Shown: in pieces, positions 1 through 5,499 of the stretch
Layout of the letters: each line of letters begins with the position of its first letter
Numbering within the stretch: the first letter of the stretch is position 1
Source of the DNA: an uncultured Eubacteriales bacterium
GTDB taxonomy: Bacteria; Bacillota; Clostridia; Oscillospirales; CAG-272
Assembly: GCA_900321265.1 (NCBI GenBank)
Contig: ONVJ01000269.1
Coordinates: 1-13,231, forward strand
DNA: 13,231 nucleotides
Direction of reading: 5' to 3'
Notes under the pieces: generated by a model
The model's input: the letters and a program-made list of their open reading frames with translations, nothing else
Told to the model about the DNA's origin: nothing
Database searches by the model: none
Position numbers and translations under genes: made by a program

Positions 1-1
1 A

Positions 2-196
2 ATCGACTGCAGAAAAGCGCTCCTTTCCGGAATATCCGATTACGAAGACGCGGTTATGACAGAAACCGCAATAAGAGAACGGGTTGATTGCATCGTCACA
101 AGGAATCTTCGGGATTTCAAAAACACTTCGGTCAGAATTCTCTCTCCCGAAGACCTTGTGGCAAAGATTACCGGCGAATCCGGTTCAGAGATTTAA
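2..196 (+). CDS. PIN-domain protein, C-terminal fragment (VapC-like), cut by the left edge
   Basis: An open frame runs from the window edge to a TAA at 194-196 and encodes 64 residues with no start codon needed, so this is the 3' end of a gene. The visible tail contains SDYEDAVMTETA, then VDCIVTRNLRDFKN, then ILSPEDLVAKI. This is the C-terminal pattern of PIN-domain ribonucleases: an acidic residue in the DYEDA helix, the IVTRNLRDF strand-turn with its acidic D, and a final P-E-x-L helix. In the family these acids help build a metal-dependent RNase site. Most such proteins are VapC toxins paired with an upstream antitoxin gene, which would lie outside the window. The gene is followed by a double hairpin that probably ends its transcript. 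The family call is fairly firm; the toxin role is inference. Confidence 0.8.
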   Translation: MDCRKALLSGISDYEDAVMTETAIRERVDCIVTRNLRDFKNTSVRILSPEDLVAKITGESGSEI

Positions 197-232
197 CGCG
201 GCAGGGAGATCCGGTCTCCGCTCTATACAGAA

Positions 233-269
233 GGGGCTGTTTAAAAACCTCAGGTTTTTTAACAGCCCC
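233..269 (+). terminator. Long hairpin downstream of the PIN gene
   Basis: Two 17-nt arms (233-249 and 253-269) pair with one mismatch around a TCA loop. The arms are GC-rich at the base (GGGGCTGTT/AACAGCCCC) and A/T-rich near the loop. It lies 37 bases after the PIN stop codon, but no T-run follows on either strand. It could work with the adjacent second hairpin as a tandem terminator, or be a remnant of a dispersed palindromic element. The structure is seen directly; the function is inferred. Confidence 0.5.
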
Positions 270-270
270 G

Positions 271-321
271 CAAATGTCACGGCCGGGAAACCGTGACATT
301 TGCCGATCTTTTTCGTTTTTT
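271..321 (+). terminator. Rho-independent terminator with T-rich tail
   Basis: A perfect 12-bp stem (CAAATGTCACGG at 271-282 with its complement at 291-302) encloses an 8-nt loop. On the + strand it is followed by T runs at 309-313 and 316-321. This arrangement favours termination of + strand transcription from the PIN gene. On the - strand, where the ABC permease gene ends at 357, no T-run follows, although the stem could still stabilise that transcript's 3' end. Confidence 0.65.
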
Positions 322-356
322 GCCTGAATAAGCATCATTTTATCGAGCATTTCTGC

Positions 357-2744
357 TCATTCCGCGCTCTTCAGCGCTTCGACCATGTCTATCTTCCGGT
401 TTTTCCGGGCCACCATCCAGCCTACGAAGAGCGACACGCCGAAGGTGAGCAGGATCGAGACCGAGTATGTCAGCGGTCCGAGCATCAGCTTCATTTCGTA
501 CTCGCCCGCGAGAGCCGAGATCATCCACTGGAGCGTCCCGACGCCTGCAGGCAGTCCGAGAACGACGCCGATCACCGTCAGCCAGATATTCTGCGTGATC
601 AGGAGCCGGCCGATCTTTTTGCTCCGGAAGCCGAGCACTTTCAGCGTCGCAAGCTCGCGCGAGCGTTCGACGTAGCTCATCACGCCGAGGTTGTAGAGCA
701 CCACGATCCCGAGGATCACGGCGGCAACGACGAGGATGAGCACCATTGAATCCATGATCTCGACAAAGCTTTCGAAGCTGTCCATCAGCTGCCGTTTGTC
801 CTGCTTGCCCGAGATCAGCTCGGATGAAGGAATTTCGCTTGAATCCTTATTTGTATACACGGCGGAAACAGTGTATTTGATCCCGAGTTCGTCGGCGTAT
901 CTGTCGGTCATCGTGACGCTTTCGGTCATAATCGAGCGGTTGTATCCGACGACTTTTACGCGGTAGGTCTCCTCGCCGCCGTAGGGTGAAAACTCGAGAT
1001 ATTCGCCGATATTCGCCCTGTCGGCAAGCCGCAGACAGAGATATACGCCGTCGTCGCGCAGTTTTATCGGCCTGTTGTCCTCATCGATGACGTCGAACCG
1101 GCCCCTGTCGTTGTGGACGATATCAAGCGTCGCGGTGTATCCGTCGATGCTGATCCCCGAATAGCTCTCCCAGTCGGCGTCAAGATCGGCGATCAGCCGG
1201 TCGGCCTTTTCGCGGTCGGCGTTTTCAACGATGTTGACCTTCGTCGCGTAGTGCGAAACTCCGTTGTCGAGGAGATCGAGGAAGCCCGCCATCGTGTCGC
1301 GCATGCCGAGTCCGCCGACAAGCAGTATCATGCAGCCGATGATGCCCACCAGCGTCATCGCGAAGCGGCTCTTGTGGCGCATAAGGTCGCGCAGGTTCCA
1401 TTTCTCCGCGAAGTTCATTTTGTCAAGCAGAGGAAGCTTTTCAAGGAAAGACTTCTTCATTTTTTTCGGCGTATAGGGACGGAGCGCGTCGGCCGCCGTG
1501 CCGCGAAGCTGCGCGCGGACCGAGAGGAAGCTGATGAGCGCGAGGAGGAGCACCGTTCCGGCGATCACCGGCCAGCAGAAGGCGGGCGTCGCCGCCGACC
1601 AGTCGGGCATGTCGAAATAGGTGCCCATCATGCCGTCCTCGCTCATGACGAGCTTGCATACGATGTATCCGAGCACCCCGCCGAGCGCAGACCCGAGGAT
1701 GCCGATAATGAGGCCGTAGAAGGAATAGTGGAGGAGTATCGTGCGGTTTTTGAATCCGAGCGCTTTGAGTATGCCGATCTGCGTCTTCTCCTGTGTGGCG
1801 ATGCGGTGCATCGTCGTCACCATCGTCAGGATCGCGATGGCGAGGAAGAGGACGGGGAGGATCGATCCCATCGCCTTGCCTTCGGTCGCCTCTCCCATCG
1901 CTTCCTTGTATACTGCGTGGTCCTCTTTTGACACTACCATCAGCGTTCTGCCGAGTTTTTCCTTCACGGCGTCTTCGAGCTCGGATTTTTCAAGCTTTGA
2001 GAGCAGGTTTATCTGCGGGAAGGCGCGGTCGGTCGCTTCGGTCAGCATATCGTCGGTCAGCATCGCCTCGGCCTGCGTCTTTGCGGCGTCTGCCGGCATT
2101 CCGGTCTTCTGCAGCTCGCCCGACAGGGTATTAAGCGCCTTCTCGCGGATGACGGCGCCGAGTTTCGCCGGTGAAATATACGCGTAGCCGAAGGTGTTGA
2201 AATCCGGCATGACCTGGTTCGCGTCGGCGAGGCAGATCATATGCTCCCCGGCTTTTATGAGCCCGGCGACTTCGCATTCAACTTCGGTTCCCTGAAATTC
2301 AAGCGTCAGCCTGTCGCCGACCGAGATAACGTTGAGCGCCGCGAATTTGTCCGACATCCAGATGCCGTCGCCGGTCTCGTCGTATCCCTCGCCGCTCATC
2401 AGCGTGAATGTCGATACGGTGTAATTCTCAGAAACGTCGACCGCGAGGGCTTTTTTGCCTTCTCCCTTTATGTCAAGATTGACCGAGAGATACCTCGTCG
2501 CCGCGTCCACGCCTTCGATCGAGGAGATCTTTTCGAGGTCGTCTTTTGAAAATCCTGTTTCGGAATAGAGCCGGTAATCGGCGTATTTCGTCTCTTCAAA
2601 GAAATTCCCGACGTCATACTCGATGGTCTTCCATTCCATATTGAAGCCGAGGAAGATGCCGATCCCAAGCGTCATCATGATGATCATCGAGATAAACTGT
2701 GACTTGTAGCTCCACGCGGTGCGGAGCAGCTTGCGGATAAGCAT
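357..2744 (-). CDS. ABC transporter permease with two FtsX-like domains (MacB/YknZ-type)
   Basis: Membrane subunit of an ABC exporter, about 795 aa. Hydrophobic segments are seen at about residues 17-38, 296-315, 345-368, 391-411, 464-484, 668-690, 720-738 and 762-780. This gives the 4+4 TM layout of a duplicated FtsX permease, with large extracytoplasmic domains at about 40-295 and 485-667. Each FtsX half carries the family's coupling motif after its first helix (GILKALGFKNRTI and TLKVLGFRSKKIG). The ATG at 2744 overlaps the ATPase stop as TGATG and has GGAG five bases upstream, so I prefer it to the in-frame GTG at 2750 (two residues longer). Translational coupling to the ATPase implies one complex. 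Family members export peptides, lipids or antimicrobials or act as mechanotransmission devices; the substrate here cannot be read from sequence. Confidence 0.93.
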   Translation of the reverse strand: MLIRKLLRTAWSYKSQFISMIIMMTLGIGIFLGFNMEWKTIEYDVGNFFEETKYADYRLYSETGFSKDDLEKISSIEGVDAATRYLSVNLDIKGEGKKALAVDVSENYTVSTFTLMSGEGYDETGDGIWMSDKFAALNVISVGDRLTLEFQGTEVECEVAGLIKAGEHMICLADANQVMPDFNTFGYAYISPAKLGAVIREKALNTLSGELQKTGMPADAAKTQAEAMLTDDMLTEATDRAFPQINLLSKLEKSELEDAVKEKLGRTLMVVSKEDHAVYKEAMGEATEGKAMGSILPVLFLAIAILTMVTTMHRIATQEKTQIGILKALGFKNRTILLHYSFYGLIIGILGSALGGVLGYIVCKLVMSEDGMMGTYFDMPDWSAATPAFCWPVIAGTVLLLALISFLSVRAQLRGTAADALRPYTPKKMKKSFLEKLPLLDKMNFAEKWNLRDLMRHKSRFAMTLVGIIGCMILLVGGLGMRDTMAGFLDLLDNGVSHYATKVNIVENADREKADRLIADLDADWESYSGISIDGYTATLDIVHNDRGRFDVIDEDNRPIKLRDDGVYLCLRLADRANIGEYLEFSPYGGEETYRVKVVGYNRSIMTESVTMTDRYADELGIKYTVSAVYTNKDSSEIPSSELISGKQDKRQLMDSFESFVEIMDSMVLILVVAAVILGIVVLYNLGVMSYVERSRELATLKVLGFRSKKIGRLLITQNIWLTVIGVVLGLPAGVGTLQWMISALAGEYEMKLMLGPLTYSVSILLTFGVSLFVGWMVARKNRKIDMVEALKSAE

Positions 2745-3445
2745 CACCACTCCACCTCGTCGGCCGACATCGGATTGTCCTGCTCTGTTATCTCGCGGAT
2801 CCTTCCGTTCTTTACGCGGATCACGACGTCAGCCATTTTCGCGATATTCTGGTTGTGCGTGACGATGACGATCGTCTTGCCGTAGTTTTTCGCCATGTCA
2901 AGCAGCAGTTTCAGCACCATGACTCCGGTACCTGAATCGAGGGCGCCGGTAGGCTCGTCGCAGAGCAGTATCTTCGGGTTCTTCGCTATGGCGCGCGCTA
3001 TCGAGATCCGCTGCTGTTCGCCGCCCGAAAGCTCGGCGGGGAAATTGTTCAGGTGGTCGAGCAGACCGACCTTCCCGATGATCTCCTTCGCGTCAAGCGC
3101 GTCCTTCGATATTTCCGAAACAAGCTTTACGTTCTCGTAGACCGTCAGCGTCGGGATCAGATTGTAGAACTGGAAGACGAAACCGACCGTCGACGCGCGG
3201 TAGTCGGCGAGCTCGTTGTCCGAAAGCTTTGAGATATCCGCTCCCGCGACGGTGATGGTACCCTCGCTCGGGCTGTCAAGACCCCCGAGCAGGTTGAGCA
3301 GGGTGCTCTTGCCCGCGCCAGACGGGCCGAGTATGACGACGAATTTTCCCTCGTCGAGCGTGAAGCTGACACGGTCGAGCGCCCGCAGCTCGTGGTCTCC
3401 GGCTTTGTAGATCTTCGAAACGTTATAGAACTGTACGATGTGCAT
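2744..3445 (-). CDS. ABC transporter ATP-binding protein (LolD/MacB-type)
   Basis: Cytoplasmic nucleotide-binding subunit, 233 aa, full length for the family. All catalytic motifs are present: Walker A GPSGAGKST (residues 40-48), Q-loop Q92, signature LSGGEQQR (139-146), Walker B ILLCDEPTGALD (159-170), and H-loop H197 in VTHN. The DEPTGALD Walker B and the short size match the LolD/MacB/BceA subgroup that partners FtsX-like permeases, which is exactly the gene that follows with a one-base overlap. The ATG at 3445 is preceded by AAGGAGG at 3451-3457 with 5-nt spacing, a near-ideal ribosome binding site. Upstream lie a perfect-consensus promoter and two operator-like dyads, so expression is probably repressor-controlled. 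The transported compound is unknown. Confidence 0.96.
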   Translation of the reverse strand: MHIVQFYNVSKIYKAGDHELRALDRVSFTLDEGKFVVILGPSGAGKSTLLNLLGGLDSPSEGTITVAGADISKLSDNELADYRASTVGFVFQFYNLIPTLTVYENVKLVSEISKDALDAKEIIGKVGLLDHLNNFPAELSGGEQQRISIARAIAKNPKILLCDEPTGALDSGTGVMVLKLLLDMAKNYGKTIVIVTHNQNIAKMADVVIRVKNGRIREITEQDNPMSADEVEW

Positions 3446-3457
3446 TATATCCTCCTT

Positions 3458-3477
3458 CGGTTAACACTGGTTAACCG
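3458..3477 (-). promoter_or_regulatory. Operator-like dyad O2 abutting the ATPase ribosome binding site
   Basis: A perfect 20-bp inverted repeat, CGGTTAAC-ACTG-GTTAACCG on the + strand. It begins at the base next to the AAGGAGG ribosome binding site (3451-3457). It shares its GTTAAC half-sites with the dyad over the transcription start. The form suits a dimeric repressor such as a TetR-family protein; that assignment is inference, and no such regulator is encoded in the window. Confidence 0.7.
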
Positions 3478-3492
3478 GTTTTGCTTGAATAA

Positions 3493-3507
3493 AGGGCCCG
3501 CGGCCCT
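3493..3507 (-). other. GC-only hairpin in the ABC operon leader
   Basis: On the transcribed strand, AGGGCC-GCG-GGCCCT forms a perfect 6-bp stem with a 3-nt loop, followed by TTTATT. It lies in the 5' leader between the two operator-like dyads. It may stabilise the leader mRNA or act as a weak terminator/attenuator. The T-run is short, so I do not call it a terminator. Confidence 0.4.
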
Positions 3508-3510
3508 GTC

Positions 3511-3527
3511 GGTTAACATTCGCTAAC
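3511..3527 (-). promoter_or_regulatory. Operator-like dyad O1 over the transcription start
   Basis: GGTTAAC-ATTC-GCTAAC on the + strand has the same half-site and N4 spacing as O2, with one changed base in one half. It starts two bases from the -10 box (3529-3534), so it covers the expected +1. The centres of O1 and O2 are 52 bp apart, about five helical turns, which would place two bound dimers on the same DNA face. Confidence 0.65.
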
Positions 3528-3528
3528 T

Positions 3529-3557
3529 ATTATAACAGATCTTTCGCCGTTTGTCAA
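3529..3557 (-). promoter_or_regulatory. Consensus sigma-A promoter of the ABC operon
   Basis: On the - strand, -35 TTGACA (3552-3557) and -10 TATAAT (3529-3534) are separated by exactly 17 bp, matching the consensus at all 12 positions. The expected start is near 3522, giving a leader of about 77 nt to the ATPase ATG. The -35 contains the TGA stop codon of the upstream 143-aa gene, so the two transcription units abut without a terminator. Confidence 0.88.
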
Positions 3558-3985
3558 TAGGTATGCGAATTCTTTTTGCCGGATGCTTCCTTTAAGCGAT
3601 CTATCGCCAGTTCCGGACTCATGGTGTGGTACATGAGATATACCGCGTTCATCGTCCCTGCCGGGGCCTGCTTATAGATCTCACGGCTGCTCTCGCCGGT
3701 GTAAAAATGCCAGTATCGGTAGATATATCCGGTCCAATACAGGGTCTCGTTGTCGTAAATCCCGCCGCTTTTGGTCAGCACACCGGAAAGTTCTTCTTCC
3801 ATTCGGGAGAGAATATAGGCTTTACCTGCCCATTGGACATGATGAAACTCTTTATCCATATCTGCCGCTACCGATGACATCATATACGATTTTATAAACG
3901 CTTCGCTCGCATACCCTCGTTCAGCCGCAAGCTCAAACAGTTGCCCTTGCGTATCACACAAAGTCAGTTGTAATGAATTCAGCAT
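3554..3985 (-). CDS. Small partner protein of the HTH-DUF3990 gene, putative antitoxin
   Basis: A 143-aa soluble protein with no signal peptide or membrane segment. Its most conserved-looking part is the aromatic-rich C-terminal half (about residues 83-135): YWTGYIYRYWHFYTGESS, then REIYKQAPAGTM, then MYHTMSPELAIDRLKE. From memory, such proteins recur beside DUF3990 genes in Clostridia, but I cannot give a Pfam name with confidence. The ATG at 3985 starts one base after the stop of the HTH-DUF3990 gene (TGATATG), so the two are translationally coupled and probably made in fixed ratio. A GAGG about 8 nt upstream serves as ribosome binding site. The order, a regulator-toxin fusion followed by a small protein, suggests a neutralising partner or an accessory factor. 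Its stop codon lies inside the -35 box of the ABC operon. Confidence 0.72.
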   Translation of the reverse strand: MLNSLQLTLCDTQGQLFELAAERGYASEAFIKSYMMSSVAADMDKEFHHVQWAGKAYILSRMEEELSGVLTKSGGIYDNETLYWTGYIYRYWHFYTGESSREIYKQAPAGTMNAVYLMYHTMSPELAIDRLKEASGKKNSHTY

Positions 3986-3986
3986 A

Positions 3987-4832
3987 TCACTCGCCTCTCA
4001 GGATTTCGTCAAAGAATTTGCCTTCCCGACGATACTTGATTTCGATTTCTTCCGCCAGGGCAACGCCTTCTTTTCTTCTTTTAGCGCTGATATCTTTGAG
4101 CAGAGCAAGTTCCAATTGCGAGATCGGTTCTTCCTTCAGTATTCTGATCTGTCGACATGCTTTTTCTGAAACGGCAACATACTGTCTGCCGAGATCGAGC
4201 GCGGAAATGCAGTTGATCAGCGCAACGTCTGTGAGCGTTCGGTTGAAGAAACGGGATAGTTCGGTGTACATACGGTCGTTGGCAATATATCCGATGATCA
4301 CGTCATAACCGTCAGCCATATGTGCGTATTTTTCGTAAACTGCCGTTCCTTTCGCGCTTTCCATTTCTTTTCGGTGGTATGCGATCAGCATTGCCCAATC
4401 GATACCGATCTCAACGTTCAGGACTTTCAGCCCGGTCAAATCCAGTTCAACCGCATAGAATTTCGGTTTGTCTTCATTACATATGAGCGACAACGGCTGA
4501 AGTGTACTTGTCCCCATGTAGAAACCGCTTCCGAAATCACATTCTTCCCGGCTGATTGGCGCAATTTCCCCGGAGATCCCTTTCTTTGATCCGTGATAGA
4601 GAACAAGCCTGTTTCCGGTATCCCGGACTGTTTTTGTTTCAATGATGAGGTCCGCAACGTCGATCGACCGTTCTTTACAGAAGTTATACAATTGCTTTTG
4701 CGCCATGCGATTGGGAAGAGTTTTTCCGTTTTCCCAGCGATTGACGGAAAGAGGAGTGGTGCCAAGCGCTGAGGCAAACTGCTCCTGATTCATTTTTGCC
4801 CTAAACCGAATTGCCTTAATCAAATCATTCAT
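3987..4832 (-). CDS. Xre-type HTH fused to a DUF3990 (ADP-ribosyltransferase-like) domain
   Basis: A 281-aa two-domain protein. Residues about 4-58 form a Cro/C1-type helix-turn-helix: MNQEQFASALGTTPLSVNRWENGKTLP has the classic Q-x-x-A-x-x-L-G-x-x-x-x-x-V-x-x-W-E-N-G pattern. Residues about 77-225 match DUF3990: VLYHGSK (79-82 core), DFGSGFYMGTS (99-109), and ADGYDVIIGYIANDR (173-187). The YHGS and DFGxGFY motifs resemble the first two NAD-binding motifs of H-Y-type ADP-ribosyltransferases; I do not see an unambiguous catalytic glutamate. By analogy this may be a NAD-using toxin that represses its own promoter through its HTH. It has its own consensus promoter, with paired TATAATCT repeats at the -10 as possible binding sites. 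The domain calls are solid; the toxin role is inference. Confidence 0.82.
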   Translation of the reverse strand: MNDLIKAIRFRAKMNQEQFASALGTTPLSVNRWENGKTLPNRMAQKQLYNFCKERSIDVADLIIETKTVRDTGNRLVLYHGSKKGISGEIAPISREECDFGSGFYMGTSTLQPLSLICNEDKPKFYAVELDLTGLKVLNVEIGIDWAMLIAYHRKEMESAKGTAVYEKYAHMADGYDVIIGYIANDRMYTELSRFFNRTLTDVALINCISALDLGRQYVAVSEKACRQIRILKEEPISQLELALLKDISAKRRKEGVALAEEIEIKYRREGKFFDEILRGE

Positions 4833-4852
4833 TATCGTCCGCCTATCATTTG

Positions 4853-4870
4853 AGATTATAAAAGATTATA
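4853..4870 (-). repeat. Direct repeat of 8 bp, period 10, at the -10 of the HTH-DUF3990 promoter
   Basis: AGATTATA occurs at 4853-4860 and again at 4863-4870 on the + strand (TATAATCT on the transcribed strand). The second copy contains the -10 box. A 10-bp period puts both copies on the same DNA face, as expected for tandem HTH monomers. This is a candidate autoregulatory site for the HTH protein encoded just downstream. Confidence 0.5.
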
Positions 4871-4893
4871 TACTATGATATGATGTTTGTCAA
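4865..4893 (-). promoter_or_regulatory. Consensus sigma-A promoter of the HTH-DUF3990 cassette
   Basis: On the - strand, TTGACA (4888-4893) and TATAAT (4865-4870) are 17 bp apart, again a perfect 12/12 match. The expected start is near 4858, about 25 nt before the ATG at 4832; AGGCGG about 6-11 nt upstream of that ATG serves as ribosome binding site. A maximal promoter on an accessory cassette suggests that strong repression is normally in force. Confidence 0.85.
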
Positions 4894-5008
4894 GAGAAAA
4901 GATCAATTATCTGTAAATGTCGGACGGACCTGAAAAAAAGGCACCGGCAACCAAACGAGTTTTCAGGAAGGATCATTCTGAAACAATGTTTTCCCTACCG
5001 ATGCGTTT
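4894..5008. other. Non-coding spacer with a weak inverted repeat
   Basis: This stretch separates the membrane-protein gene from the HTH-DUF3990 promoter. The only structure seen is an 8-bp inverted repeat, CCTGAAAA (4929-4936) and TTTTCAGG (4960-4967), around a 23-nt loop. It could be a poor terminator for the AAA/membrane-protein transcript. I see no gene here. Confidence 0.3.
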
Positions 5009-5488
5009 TTATTGATTATTCAAAAATCTACGAAATCCATTTCTTTCCAAAAAGCAATTAAAACTATCGTTAATTGAATCCTCATCTTTTTGAGATAACA
5101 ATAAAAACCCGCCGTACCAAAAAGAACTTAAGCCTAAACCTATCAAAAATTCATTTGACGTTAAGGAAGGATCAATCAATCTGAAAAGGAAAAGAAAGAT
5201 TATAATCACTTTCAGTATTACAGAATAAAAAGAAATACCATAAAGATGAGAGTTGCCATTATGATTTTTGAACGCCCCAAAGAACAACAAGCTTTCCGTA
5301 AATAAAACATGGTATTCTGCCCCAACCGTGTGTTTTCTCCATTTCAAAGGAGGAAACCAATAAAACACAAATATTGGGCCAACAAAAAATGAAATAGTTT
5401 TCCCCGGCAAATCATGGTTAACGATAGCATTTATTGAACTTTTTGCTATCCTTGATTCCTGAGAAAATGTCCATTTATGTGTTCTCAT
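5009..5488 (-). CDS. AT-rich orphan membrane protein downstream of the AAA ATPase
   Basis: A 159-aa protein of unknown function. It is hydrophobic with probable membrane segments at about residues 30-47, 58-73, 84-105 and 112-131, short charged ends, and a cytosolic-looking tail ending in NGFRRFLNNQ. It has a single methionine, the initiator at 5488, preceded by no clear ribosome binding site. It starts 11 bases after the AAA gene's stop, so it may depend on translation of that gene. It is visibly more AT-rich than the flanking core genes, with many AAA/TTT codons, pointing to recent acquisition. I do not recognise the family. Partnering with the AAA protein is inferred only from spacing and shared strand. 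Confidence 0.6.
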   Translation of the reverse strand: MRTHKWTFSQESRIAKSSINAIVNHDLPGKTISFFVGPIFVFYWFPPLKWRKHTVGAEYHVLFTESLLFFGAFKNHNGNSHLYGISFYSVILKVIIIFLFLFRLIDPSLTSNEFLIGLGLSSFWYGGFLLLSQKDEDSINDSFNCFLERNGFRRFLNNQ

Positions 5489-5499
5489 ATCAATCTGAC

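Noticed and set aside
1113..1931. 272-codon + strand open frame opposite the ABC permease
   Set aside because: It is antisense to a well-supported permease, rich in Arg/His/Glu/Asp as expected of the complement of GC-rich codons, and has no recognisable motif.
4929..4967. Terminator for the AAA/membrane-protein transcript
   Set aside because: The inverted repeat has only 8 bp, mostly A/T, and a 23-nt loop; listed only as spacer content.
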